From positions 1 to 64,000 of the forward strand of contig NZ_JADBHF010000006.1 in assembly GCF_017808105.1 (NCBI RefSeq): a stretch of DNA of 64,000 nt, in the 5' to 3' direction. The stretch comes from Brevibacterium renqingii (GTDB lineage Bacteria > Actinomycetota > Actinomycetes > Actinomycetales > Brevibacteriaceae). Below, one piece after another: positions 45,823-54,498 of the stretch. The notes beneath the pieces were generated by a model that saw only the letters and a list, made by a program, of their open reading frames with translations, was not told where the DNA came from and searched no databases. The stretch's first letter is position 1. The number at the start of each line of letters is the position of its first letter. Made by a program: the position numbers and the translations under genes.

Positions 45823-48800
45823 GTGAGTTTCCTGACCCGGCTGAGCCTGAAGAACCGGGCGCTGATCGCGCTCATCTCCGTCGTCGCCGTCATCTTCGGC
45901 GTCATCGGAGCCGGGGCTCTCAAACAAGAACTGTTCCCCTCGCTCGAGAACCCGCAGGCCACAGTCAGCGCTTCCTATGAGGGCGCCACTCCCGAAGCCG
46001 TCGAATCCGAGGTCACCGACCCGCTCGAAGGGGCGCTGACTGCCTTGCCCGAGGTCGAGGACATGACTTCGACCTCGTCGGCGGGCAGCTCGCAGATCAC
46101 TGTGAGCACGAAGTACGGCGACGACTCCGATGACGTCATCAAGGCCCTGCAGCGTGCCGTCTCCCAGGTGCAGCCGACCCTGCCCGAAGGGGTCGAACCC
46201 AATGTGATGATGATGGGCACCGACGACATCCCGGTGCTCGCGCTGTCCGTGACCTCCGACGCCGATGAGGACCACCTGGCAGCGGATCTCGAGGACATCG
46301 TCGAACCGGAGCTCAAGCGCATCGACGGTGTCTCCCAGGTCCAGATCGCCGGGGCGAAGACCAAACAGGTCGAGATCAGCATCCGACGCGACGACCTCGA
46401 GGACGAAGGAGCCAACCTCGACGAGGTGGCTGGGATCCTCCAGTCCAACGGCGTGCCCACCTCGGCGGGTGAACTCAAGGGGGCCGACGGTACGGCCCCG
46501 GTCGAGGTCGGCACCCGCATCCGATCCCTCGACGCGATCAAGGACCTCGTCATCAGCGGGGAGGACGGCCCGATCACGGTCTCCGACGTCGCCGACGTCA
46601 AACTCGTCGACGAACCCGTCGAATCGATCTCGCGGACCAACGGCCAGCCCTCGCTGTCGGTGTCGGTGATGAAGGAATCCGATGCGAACACCGTCGATGT
46701 CTCGCACGCGGTGGCCGAGAAGCTGCCGGAACTCGAGAAGACGATGGGCGAGAACACGGAGTTCGTCTCCGCGTTCGATCAGGCGCCGTTCATCGAACAG
46801 TCGATCCACGACCTGCTCAACGAAGGCGGGCTCGGTCTGCTCTTCGCCGTCCTGGTCATCCTCGTCTTCCTGCTCTCAGTGCGGGCGACGATCATCACCG
46901 CGATCTCGATCCCGCTGTCCCTCCTCATTGCGCTGGTCGGCCTGTGGATGGGTGGGGAGACGCTGAATATGCTCACCCTCGGCGCGCTGACGATCTCCGT
47001 CGGACGCGTCGTCGACGACTCCATCGTCGTCATCGAGGCGATCAGACGACGGCATGCCTCCGGCGGTGACAAGTTCTCGAACATCCTCGCGGCCGTCTCC
47101 GAGGTGGCCGGAGCGATCACAGCCTCGACCCTGACGACCGTGGCGGTGTTCCTGCCGCTGGCCTTCGTCACCGGGCAGACCGGTGAGATGTTCCGGCCCT
47201 TCGCCCTGACCGCGACCATCGCCCTGCTGTCCTCGCTGTTCGTGGCGCTGACGATCGTTCCCGTCCTCGCCTACTGGTTCCTGCGCCAGCGAGAGGCCAA
47301 GGTGAAGCTGAGCCGCGCGGAGAAGGCCGAGATCCGCCGCAGCCGCAAGACCATGCTCACCCGCTGGCGGTCGGAGAAGAGGGCCGCGAAGAAGGCGGAG
47401 AGGAAACGCGACATCTCTGCCGGCGCCGAGGAGACCACGGACGGGGACAGGGCCGAGGAAGCCTCGAGCTCACCCCGGGGCGGGGCCGCCGGAGTCGCAG
47501 CGAACCATCCGCGCTACGGCGAATCCGAGGACGGCACCGAGGAGGTCGACGAGCTCGCTGGCATGCATTCGCCGGTGACGCGGCTGCAGAAGACCTATAT
47601 GCCGGCCATCTCGTTCTCGACGAAGCATCCGATCGTGATGATCCTCGTCGCCGTCCTCGTGCTGGCCGGCACCGGGGCGATGATCCCGCAGCTGAAGACC
47701 GAGCTGTTCGGGGACACTGGTCAGGATTCCCTCCAGATCTCGCAGACGTTCGACCCGGGCACGGATCTCGATGAGGCCTCGGAACAGGCTGAGAGAGTTG
47801 AGAAGATCCTCGCCGATGCCGGCGACGTCGAGTCCTATCAGCTGTCCCTGGGCGGCTCGACCTTCGGATACACCGACGACTCCTCGCTGACGGGCACCTA
47901 TATCGTCAATTCGAAGTCCGGAGTCTCTGCACAGTCGATCTCCACCGATCTGCAGAAGCAGTTCGACGATCTCGAGGGCGTCGGTGACGTCGAGGTGCTC
48001 AGCCAGAGCTCGGCTCCCGGTTCGCAGACGATCGACATCACACTCTCGGCTTCGGACCCGAAGCAGCTCGAGGACGCGACGAAGAAGGTCACGGACAAGC
48101 TCGACGGCGTCTCGGGGACCCAGTCGGTCACCAGCGATGTCGAAGCGGTCCAGCCCGTCATCGAGGTCAAGGTCGATCACAAGAAGGCTGCGAAGGAGAA
48201 TCTCACCGAAGCCTCCATCGGCCAGTACGTGCAGCGAGCGATGCACGGACAGCAGATCGGCGAGGTCGTCATCGACGATGTCTCCCACTCGGTGATGCTC
48301 TTCGACCGCAATGCCGACACCGTGGAGAAGCTGCGTGACCTCAAGATCCCCGGCAAGCCGAAGGCGACGGCCCCAGCGGCCGGTGGTGCGGGAGCGGCAG
48401 GCGGTGCTGGTGGCAGTGCCGCCGGCGGCGGCAGTGGTGCCGGTGCCGCCGGCGGCGAAGGCGCTGGCGGCGCAGGTGGGGCCGGGGGCGAAGGTGCTGG
48501 CTCGGCCGGCGGCGCTGGTGGCGACAGGGGAGCCGGTGCTGCCGGTGACCCCGGGGCCATGGCCGGCGCACCCGCGACGTCGGAACCGCGGTTCATCAAG
48601 CTCGATGATGTGGCCGACGTCAAGGAGGTCAAGACCGCTCCGACGATCCGGCACACGGATTCGCAGCGTTCGACCACCGTCTCGGTGACCCCTGAAGGCG
48701 ACGACCTCGGTGCGGTCTCGGCCGATGTGCAGTCCGCCCTCGACGAGGTGGACCTGCCGGATTCGGTCAGCGTCGACACCGGAGGTGCGACCCAGGAGCA

Positions 48801-49623
48801 GAACGAAGCGTTCGCACAGCTGGGGCTGGCGATGCTCGCCGCGATCCTCATCGTCTTCGTCATCATGGTCGCCACGTTCAAGTCGCTGCTGCAGCCGCTG
48901 ATCCTCCTGGTCTCGATTCCGTTCGCGGCCACCGGTTCGATCGCGCTGTCGCTGCTGACCGATACGCCGCTGGGCCTGACGTCGATGATCGGTCTGCTCA
49001 TGCTCATCGGCATCGTGGTCACGAACGCGATCGTGCTCATCGACCTCATCAACCACTTCCGGCTGCGCGGAGTCGACCTGCGCACTGCGATCGTCCACGG
49101 CGCCCGGCTGCGTTACCGTCCGATCCTCATGACCGCGGCGGCCACGATCTTCGCGCTGTTGCCGATGGCACTCGGCCTGACCGGTGGGGGAGTGTTCATC
49201 TCGAAACCGCTGGCGATCGTCGTCATCGGCGGCCTCGTCAGCTCGACCCTGCTCACGCTGATCCTCGTGCCGGTGCTCTACCTGCTGCTCGAAGGCGCCA
49301 AGGAACGGCGGGCCGAGAAGAAGTATGTGAAGAACACGGCCCGCGGCCAGGTCCTCGACGCCGCCGAGGCACGCGCGGACGCCCGCACCACCGAACGGCC
49401 GTCGGCCGGCGCGGGCATCGGTGCCGGGGGCCCGGCAGCGGGGACGGCGCAGGAACCGATGCAATCGGCGGATCCGGGGTCGACGGACTCCGTGCCGGAA
49501 AGAACGTCGCAGACGGAAGAAGCCGATCCGTCCGGCGAGGACTCCGGGCCAGGGGCGACTGACTTCAGTCTGCGCAGCTCCACGCCGCGCAGCAGCGACG
49601 GAGGACACGAGCCCAAACACTGA
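45823..49623 (+). CDS. RND efflux permease (AcrB/SwrC-like, monoderm type)
   Basis: 1266 residues from the GTG at 45823 (FLTRLSLKNRALIAL); an in-frame GTG at 45781 is possible. Classic RND layout: TM1, large extracellular domain, TM2-6 with GALTISVGRVVDDSIVVIEAI (proton-relay Asp pair), TM7, second large domain, TM8-12. The central cytoplasmic loop (about 495-590) is highly charged. The second extracellular domain holds a Gly/Ala-rich insert (about residues 849-915), and a Ser/Thr/Asp/Glu/Pro-rich tail closes the protein. As in SwrC of Bacillus, no outer-membrane partner is expected; export of lipopeptides, lipids or drugs is likely. Confidence 0.92.
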   Translation: MSFLTRLSLKNRALIALISVVAVIFGVIGAGALKQELFPSLENPQATVSASYEGATPEAVESEVTDPLEGALTALPEVEDMTSTSSAGSSQITVSTKYGDDSDDVIKALQRAVSQVQPTLPEGVEPNVMMMGTDDIPVLALSVTSDADEDHLAADLEDIVEPELKRIDGVSQVQIAGAKTKQVEISIRRDDLEDEGANLDEVAGILQSNGVPTSAGELKGADGTAPVEVGTRIRSLDAIKDLVISGEDGPITVSDVADVKLVDEPVESISRTNGQPSLSVSVMKESDANTVDVSHAVAEKLPELEKTMGENTEFVSAFDQAPFIEQSIHDLLNEGGLGLLFAVLVILVFLLSVRATIITAISIPLSLLIALVGLWMGGETLNMLTLGALTISVGRVVDDSIVVIEAIRRRHASGGDKFSNILAAVSEVAGAITASTLTTVAVFLPLAFVTGQTGEMFRPFALTATIALLSSLFVALTIVPVLAYWFLRQREAKVKLSRAEKAEIRRSRKTMLTRWRSEKRAAKKAERKRDISAGAEETTDGDRAEEASSSPRGGAAGVAANHPRYGESEDGTEEVDELAGMHSPVTRLQKTYMPAISFSTKHPIVMILVAVLVLAGTGAMIPQLKTELFGDTGQDSLQISQTFDPGTDLDEASEQAERVEKILADAGDVESYQLSLGGSTFGYTDDSSLTGTYIVNSKSGVSAQSISTDLQKQFDDLEGVGDVEVLSQSSAPGSQTIDITLSASDPKQLEDATKKVTDKLDGVSGTQSVTSDVEAVQPVIEVKVDHKKAAKENLTEASIGQYVQRAMHGQQIGEVVIDDVSHSVMLFDRNADTVEKLRDLKIPGKPKATAPAAGGAGAAGGAGGSAAGGGSGAGAAGGEGAGGAGGAGGEGAGSAGGAGGDRGAGAAGDPGAMAGAPATSEPRFIKLDDVADVKEVKTAPTIRHTDSQRSTTVSVTPEGDDLGAVSADVQSALDEVDLPDSVSVDTGGATQEQNEAFAQLGLAMLAAILIVFVIMVATFKSLLQPLILLVSIPFAATGSIALSLLTDTPLGLTSMIGLLMLIGIVVTNAIVLIDLINHFRLRGVDLRTAIVHGARLRYRPILMTAAATIFALLPMALGLTGGGVFISKPLAIVVIGGLVSSTLLTLILVPVLYLLLEGAKERRAEKKYVKNTARGQVLDAAEARADARTTERPSAGAGIGAGGPAAGTAQEPMQSADPGSTDSVPERTSQTEEADPSGEDSGPGATDFSLRSSTPRSSDGGHEPKH

Positions 49624-49647
49624 GCCGCCCCGGCTACAGTTGAGTTC

Positions 49648-50409
49648 ATGACGACCGAGCTCGAACCGCAGGAGAGAACGCGCCTGTGGTTCGAGCTCGG
49701 ACTCGTCGCGGCGCTGTCCCTGGGACAGTCGGCGGCCTACGCGATCGTCCGCCTGGCCGACATCGCCACTCGCGGGCCGATCAGCGAAGCCCAGGCCAAG
49801 CTCAACACGTCTCTGTCGTCCCGACCCGGCTTCGACCTGGTCTACCAGCTCCTCGACATCGCCTTCACCCTCGTACCCGTCGCGCTGGCCCTCTACCTGC
49901 TCACGCGCGACCGTGATCCGCGTCGCCTCCGCGCCCGCCTCGGCGCCGAAGGACAGCGAGCCAGGGACCTCGGGCACGGGCTCCTCATCTTCCTCGTCAT
50001 CGGAATCGGCACCCTCGGTGTCTATGCCTCTGGCAGAGCGCTGGGGATCACTGCCGAGGTCCAGCCGGCCAACCTCGGCGACCACTGGTGGACCATTCCG
50101 GTGCTCATCCTCTCGGCGGCGAAGAACGGCATCCTCGAAGAGGTCATCATCTTCGGCTTCGGTGCGCAGCGGCTGCGGCAGCTCGGATACGGTCCCTGGA
50201 CGATCATCATCTCTCTTGCCGTCTTCCGCGCCAGCTACCACCTGTACCAGGGCATCGGCCCGTTCATCGGCAACCTCGCCATGGGCATCATCTTCGGCTG
50301 GTACTTCCTGCGCAAGGGGCGTCTCATGCCGCTGGTGTGGGCGCACTTCGCCATCGACGCGGTGGGATTCCTGGCACCGGGAGTGCTCGCCCTCGTCGAC
50401 CTCGCCTGA
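49648..50409 (+). CDS. CPBP-family intramembrane metalloprotease
   Basis: 253 residues with about seven hydrophobic segments. CPBP (Abi/CAAX) motifs: paired Glu in ILEEVIIFGFGAQRLRQLG, then FRASYHLYQGIG with His, and HFAIDAVGF with His and Asp. The first motif is normally EExxxR; here Arg comes later, seen in several actinobacterial members. Family roles include prenyl-protein or peptide processing and bacteriocin immunity; the local role is unknown. It starts 24 bp after the RND gene, probably in one transcript. Confidence 0.87.
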   Translation: MTTELEPQERTRLWFELGLVAALSLGQSAAYAIVRLADIATRGPISEAQAKLNTSLSSRPGFDLVYQLLDIAFTLVPVALALYLLTRDRDPRRLRARLGAEGQRARDLGHGLLIFLVIGIGTLGVYASGRALGITAEVQPANLGDHWWTIPVLILSAAKNGILEEVIIFGFGAQRLRQLGYGPWTIIISLAVFRASYHLYQGIGPFIGNLAMGIIFGWYFLRKGRLMPLVWAHFAIDAVGFLAPGVLALVDLA

Positions 50410-50443
50410 AGCGGCTCAAACTGATATCCACAGATCGTTCGGG

Positions 50444-50465
50444 GTTCACACTCCGTTCATCGTCG
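50444..50465 (+). promoter_or_regulatory. PHO-box-like direct repeat before phoX
   Basis: Two abutting 11-nt units, GTTCACACTCC (50444-50454) and GTTCATCGTCG (50455-50465), followed by a weaker third, GGTTGAAATCG. GTTCA repeated at 11-nt spacing is the PhoP-binding (PHO box) pattern known from Streptomyces. It ends 117 bp before the PhoX start. Confidence 0.65.
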
Positions 50466-50581
50466 GGTTGAAATCGGGCCAGCTGGCACTGGAAGGCTCG
50501 GTCCAGTGAGCCCTCCGGAACCGCTCGTCGCAGCTGCGGGCGCCAGGAGGGAGTCCCAGTTCCGAACCGAGGAGAGAACCG

Positions 50582-53062
50582 ATGAGACGACTTCTGCCGA
50601 TGGCCGCCCATGTGCGAGGCAAGCGCAGCCCGGTCACCTGCGCCCTGAAATGCGATAACGCCTGCCTCAAGGCGACGTGCAACACCTCCTCGAACGGCTA
50701 CTTCCGCGATATCGTCGATGCCAAGCTCAGCCGGCGTGCCGTTCTCGGAGCCTCTGCGGCAGGAGCTCTGGCAGTCGCGGTGACCACCGCGCCGAGCCCG
50801 ACGGCTCGCCGTGCGGCAGCCGCCGACGCCGGCAGCCTCGACTTCGCCGCCATCGATCCGGTCCAGCACGAAGTCGACGAGTTCATCGTCCCCGACGGCT
50901 ACACCTGGCACCCGGTCGTGCGGTGGGGCGATCCGCTGTTCCCCGACTCTCCGAAGTTCGACCCGGAGAACCAGAGTCCGGAGTCCCAACGCCGTCAGTT
51001 CGGGTACAACAACGACTTCCTCTCGATCCAGGTCGACGACAGGGACCCGAACCGGGCGGTGCTGTTCGCGAACCAGGAGTACACCAACGACGCCATCATG
51101 TACCCCGACGACATGGACGAGGCCGACAAACGAGCGATCAGCCGGGAAGCCCACGGACTGACCGTTGCCGAACTCAACCGCAGGGATGAGAAGTCCACGT
51201 GGAGAGTCGATGTCAACGGAGAGAGGAACCGCCGCTTCCTCATCGACACCGAATACGAGTTCACTGGACCGGCCGCCGGTTCCGACCTGCTGAGGACGAA
51301 GGACTACCCGAACGGCGACAGGGTGCAGGGCACCCTCGGCAACTGCTCCGGCGGGCTCACCCCCTGGGGGACCCTGGTCTCCGGTGAGGAGAACTTCAAC
51401 TCCTATTTCAAAGCGCAGGGCGCCTCAGCGGCAGACAGACGCTACGGACTGAGCAGCGAGGATTCGGCCAACGGCTGGGAGGCCGACCTCGATCGCTTCG
51501 ATACGAACAATGCCGGATACGCCAACGAGGCGAACCGCTTCGGATGGATCGTCGAGGTCGATCCGTGGGATCCGGATTCCACGCCGCTCAAGCACACGAA
51601 CATGGGTCGGTTCAAGCACGAAGGTGCGAACATCACGATCTCCGACTCGGGCCATGCCGTGGCCTATATGGGTGATGACGAGAAGTTCGACTACCTCTAC
51701 AAGTTCGTGTCCAAAGGCACCTATGTCGATGGCGACCGCGAGCACAACAAGACTCTGCTGACCGAAGGCGACCTCTTCGTTGCGAAGTTCACCGGTAACT
51801 CGCCGAAGTCCGAGATCGACGGCAGCGGAGACGTGCCCTCCGACGGCGAATTCGACGGCACCGGTCAGTGGCTGCCGCTGGTCAAGGACGGAAAGTCGCA
51901 GGTGTCGGGATTCTCCGTCGAGGAGGTCCTCGTCAACACCCGACTGGCCGCGGACAAGGTCGGGCCCACGAAGATGGACCGCTGCGAGGACGTCGAACCG
52001 AACCCGGTCAACCGGCGCATCTATGTCGCCTGCACGAACAATTCCGATCGCGGCACCGGCGGGAAGGCCGCGGCCGACGAGACGAACCCGCGAACCGAGA
52101 ACAGAGACGGGCACATCGTCGAGATCACCGAGCGTTCCGGTGACCACACCGGAACGGAATTCGACTGGACGCTGCTCATCGTCTGCGGCGACCCGAAGCA
52201 GGGGGACGCCACATACTTCTCGGGGTTTCCCGCAGATCAGGTCTCACCCATCTCGTGCCCGGACAATGTCGCCTTCGACACCGCGGGCAATCTGTGGATC
52301 TCCACCGACGGCGCCCCCGACGGCATCGGGTACTGCGATGGGCTGTTCAGGGTCACGATCGACGGCGAGCAGCGCGGTCGGGTCGAGCAGTTCCTCTCCG
52401 TGCCGCGCGAGGCCGAGGTGTGTGGACCGCTTGTGCACGATGAGTACGATTCGGCCTTCGTGGCCGTCCAGCATCCGGGCGAGGACGGCGAATGGTCCGC
52501 TCAGCATTCGCAGTTCCCCGATTATGTGGACGAGACCGACGTCGAGCGGGGAGTCGCCGCACTGCCCCGCCCGACGGTCGTCCAAGTGATCAAGGGCGAC
52601 GGCGGAGCGGATCCGGATCCGACGGATCCGCCGAAGGACGCCGACGCCGATGGTGCGGATGAGAACGCATCCGATGAGAACGGTTCGGCCGACGGCAGCG
52701 GGTCGACCGAGGACGCTGATTCGAACGGGGATGAGAAGGGCACGGAGGCCGGCGAGTCCGGTTCGACGGACAGTTCTCAGGACGGGGCGAAGGAGGCCGC
52801 AGCCGCGAGCGCGGCGTCGAACGCCGGCAGTGATACGGGCGCAGGCGGGTCCGGCGGCAGCGGTTCGGGCGCCGGAGCGGGCGCCTCGGACGGAGGTGAG
52901 CTGCCGTGGACCGGTGCGGACGGCACTCTGCCTCTGCTCGGCGGCGGTGCCGGGCTCCTCGCCGTCGGCGGTGCCATGGCCACCGCGGCTCATCTGCGGA
53001 GGAAGAATGCGTTCGCTGCCGATGGCGCAGAGGAGGCGGTGAAGGAGACTTCCGCCGACTGA
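50582..53062 (+). CDS. phoX: PhoX-family phosphatase (DUF839), Tat-exported, LPXTG-anchored
   Basis: 826 residues. N-terminus has four Cys (20, 24, 28, 33) then the Tat motif SRRAVLG (50-56) and a hydrophobic stretch. The DUF839 domain (about 85-670) includes NCSGGLTPWGTLVSGEENFN, DRCEDVEPNP and CPDNVAFD, PhoX marks; PhoX is a calcium/iron phosphatase releasing phosphate from organic esters. An acidic Asp/Ser/Gly-rich spacer (~680-770) precedes LPWTG (774-778), a hydrophobic segment and RRK, i.e. a sortase sorting signal, with 18 extra residues after RRK. So it should be folded in the cytoplasm, exported by Tat and linked to the wall. GAGGAGAGAACCG precedes the ATG. Confidence 0.9.
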   Translation: MRRLLPMAAHVRGKRSPVTCALKCDNACLKATCNTSSNGYFRDIVDAKLSRRAVLGASAAGALAVAVTTAPSPTARRAAAADAGSLDFAAIDPVQHEVDEFIVPDGYTWHPVVRWGDPLFPDSPKFDPENQSPESQRRQFGYNNDFLSIQVDDRDPNRAVLFANQEYTNDAIMYPDDMDEADKRAISREAHGLTVAELNRRDEKSTWRVDVNGERNRRFLIDTEYEFTGPAAGSDLLRTKDYPNGDRVQGTLGNCSGGLTPWGTLVSGEENFNSYFKAQGASAADRRYGLSSEDSANGWEADLDRFDTNNAGYANEANRFGWIVEVDPWDPDSTPLKHTNMGRFKHEGANITISDSGHAVAYMGDDEKFDYLYKFVSKGTYVDGDREHNKTLLTEGDLFVAKFTGNSPKSEIDGSGDVPSDGEFDGTGQWLPLVKDGKSQVSGFSVEEVLVNTRLAADKVGPTKMDRCEDVEPNPVNRRIYVACTNNSDRGTGGKAAADETNPRTENRDGHIVEITERSGDHTGTEFDWTLLIVCGDPKQGDATYFSGFPADQVSPISCPDNVAFDTAGNLWISTDGAPDGIGYCDGLFRVTIDGEQRGRVEQFLSVPREAEVCGPLVHDEYDSAFVAVQHPGEDGEWSAQHSQFPDYVDETDVERGVAALPRPTVVQVIKGDGGADPDPTDPPKDADADGADENASDENGSADGSGSTEDADSNGDEKGTEAGESGSTDSSQDGAKEAAAASAASNAGSDTGAGGSGGSGSGAGAGASDGGELPWTGADGTLPLLGGGAGLLAVGGAMATAAHLRRKNAFAADGAEEAVKETSAD

Positions 53063-53075
53063 GCCGCAGCAGCGG

Positions 53076-53110
53076 CGCCGAGACAACGGTGCTCCACCTT
53101 TGTCTCGGCG
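53076..53110. terminator. Bidirectional terminator between phoX and the VOC gene
   Basis: CGCCGAGACAACGGTG (53076-53091) pairs with CACCTTTGTCTCGGCG (53095-53110), one mismatch, 3-nt loop. It lies between two convergent genes. Confidence 0.8.
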
Positions 53111-53129
53111 ACAGCGGCGAGTGTGAGCC

Positions 53130-53771
53130 TCAGATGGTGATGGGGCCGTTCTTCGTCTCGAAGCTCACCGACATGATGCCCGGCGTCCCATGAGGCGCGG
53201 ACCAGTCGATGTGGATCTCTGGGATCGGCTTGGCGACCTGGGTTCCCAGCCAGTCACGCAGACGGTCCCGATCGCCGGCGATCTGCAGGGTGTCGATGCA
53301 CACGTCGCCATTGGTCTTATAGGTCGACGGATGCTGCGAGGAGTCGGCGGACCACTTGATGAAGAACGGGAGCTGGGGATCGGCGATGAGCCCCTTGACC
53401 CCGATCTGCAGCCACCTGAGTTCCAGACCGGACTCAGGTGTGCGGTTGCCGTCGACGGCCTTGCGGTCGAGGCGGGTCTCGACTTCGGCGAGATCATCGA
53501 CCGATACGCACCAGCCCATCCAGCCGCCTCCGAGTTCGGACCGAGCCCGAACCGCTTGGCCGAAAGGGGTCGAGAGAGCGGCCGGGTGCTCCAAGGCTTC
53601 CACGACTTCGAGGTAGTGGCCGTTCGCGAGGGGGAAGATGAGATTTCTGGTGCCGAATCGAGGATGCACACCGCCGTCGTAGGGAACCACTCCGAGCTTC
53701 TCCGAGATCCGCTCGGCGGTCGCACGGTAGCCATCGGGTTCACTGGCGTATGACACATGATCGAGTTTCAT
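53130..53771 (-). CDS. VOC-family (glyoxalase-like) protein
   Basis: 213 residues. Starts MKLDHVSYASEPDGYRATAE, with HPRFGTRNLIFPLANGHYLEVVEAL, the metal-binding His/Glu pattern of a glyoxalase-like fold, and a second half with LEVRW-like LELRWLQIGVKG. Matches the Glyoxalase_3-type hypothetical proteins common in actinobacteria; substrate unknown. Monocistronic by context: convergent with phoX and separated from ppa by a terminator. Confidence 0.8.
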   Translation of the reverse strand: MKLDHVSYASEPDGYRATAERISEKLGVVPYDGGVHPRFGTRNLIFPLANGHYLEVVEALEHPAALSTPFGQAVRARSELGGGWMGWCVSVDDLAEVETRLDRKAVDGNRTPESGLELRWLQIGVKGLIADPQLPFFIKWSADSSQHPSTYKTNGDVCIDTLQIAGDRDRLRDWLGTQVAKPIPEIHIDWSAPHGTPGIMSVSFETKNGPITI

Positions 53772-53857
53772 GACTCGACAATCGCATAACCTGGCTCACA
53801 CTGCCCCTTAGGGTCACCTAATAAATCGTGACCGACATCACGGACTGTGAATGAGAA

Positions 53858-53887
53858 GACCGCCCGGACGAGAGCATCCGGGCGGTC
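53858..53887 (-). terminator. Terminator after ppa
   Basis: GACCGCCCGGA (53858-53868) and TCCGGGCGGTC (53877-53887), an 11-bp perfect stem with an 8-nt loop, 28 bp beyond the ppa stop on the minus strand. Confidence 0.75.
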
Positions 53888-53915
53888 GAAGATCAGACGA
53901 AGAGCGGGGAGAGGC

Positions 53916-54404
53916 TCAGTGTCCCTCTGCCTTGAAGCGTTCGATGGAGGCGTTGATCTCGGCCTCGGCGGCCTCACGGGCCGCCCAGCTCGAACCCTTG
54001 ACGTACTTGCCGGGCTCGAGGTCCTTGTACCGGCTGAAGAAGTGCTCGATCGAGTCGAGCGTGAACTTGTCGACGTCGGAGATGTCGTTGACGTCGTCCC
54101 AGCGGGGGTCTCCGGCAGGCACAGCCAGCACCTTGTCGTCGCCGCCGGCCTCGTCCTCCATCTGGAACATGCCGATGGGGCGGACGTCGATGAGCACACC
54201 GGGGAACAGGGGCTCGGGCAGCAGCACGAGCACGTCGAGCGGGTCACCGTCGTTTCCGAGAGTGTCCTCGATGAAGCCGTAATCGGCGGGATACTGCATC
54301 GAGGTGTAGAGGTAGCGATCGAGCTTGACCCGACCGGTCTCGTGATCGACCTCGTACTTGTTGCGAGATCCGCGCGGAATCTCGATTGTGGCCAACAGTT
54401 CCAT
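53916..54404 (-). CDS. ppa: Inorganic pyrophosphatase (family I)
   Basis: 162 residues, normal for bacterial family I enzymes. Signature [10 protein letters not shown] with the metal-binding Asp residues, [13 protein letters not shown] near the start, and [24 protein letters not shown] at the end. Hydrolyses pyrophosphate to pull biosynthesis forward. Divergent from dacB; the order ppa-dacB-zinc protease-tilS matches M. tuberculosis Rv3628-Rv3625c. Confidence 0.97.
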   Translation of the reverse strand: MELLATIEIPRGSRNKYEVDHETGRVKLDRYLYTSMQYPADYGFIEDTLGNDGDPLDVLVLLPEPLFPGVLIDVRPIGMFQMEDEAGGDDKVLAVPAGDPRWDDVNDISDVDKFTLDSIEHFFSRYKDLEPGKYVKGSSWAAREAAEAEINASIERFKAEGH

Positions 54405-54433
54405 AGTGCTCCTTCACGTTAGGGGTGCATCAC

Positions 54434-54439
54434 TAGAAT
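54434..54439 (+). promoter_or_regulatory. -10 element before dacB
   Basis: TAGAAT lies 3 nt before an ATG at 54442 that opens the reading frame. If it is the -10, transcription starts beyond that ATG, so translation should begin at 54499 or 54511. Confidence 0.4.
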
Positions 54440-54498
54440 AGATGGTACAAGTCCCCGTCACCGTCCACCGACGGCGACCGCAGCCCGGTCGTCGAGGA

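Noticed and set aside
47470..50346. 958-codon open frame on the minus strand opposite the RND gene
   Set aside because: Composition is Arg/Asp/Gly/His-rich without any motif; it is the GC-rich antisense shadow of the RND and CPBP genes, which have clear motifs.
53076..53110. Third member of the GGTGGATCC repeat family
   Set aside because: It shares GAGACA and GGTGG-like words, but arm order differs and there is no GGATCC; better explained as a simple bidirectional terminator.
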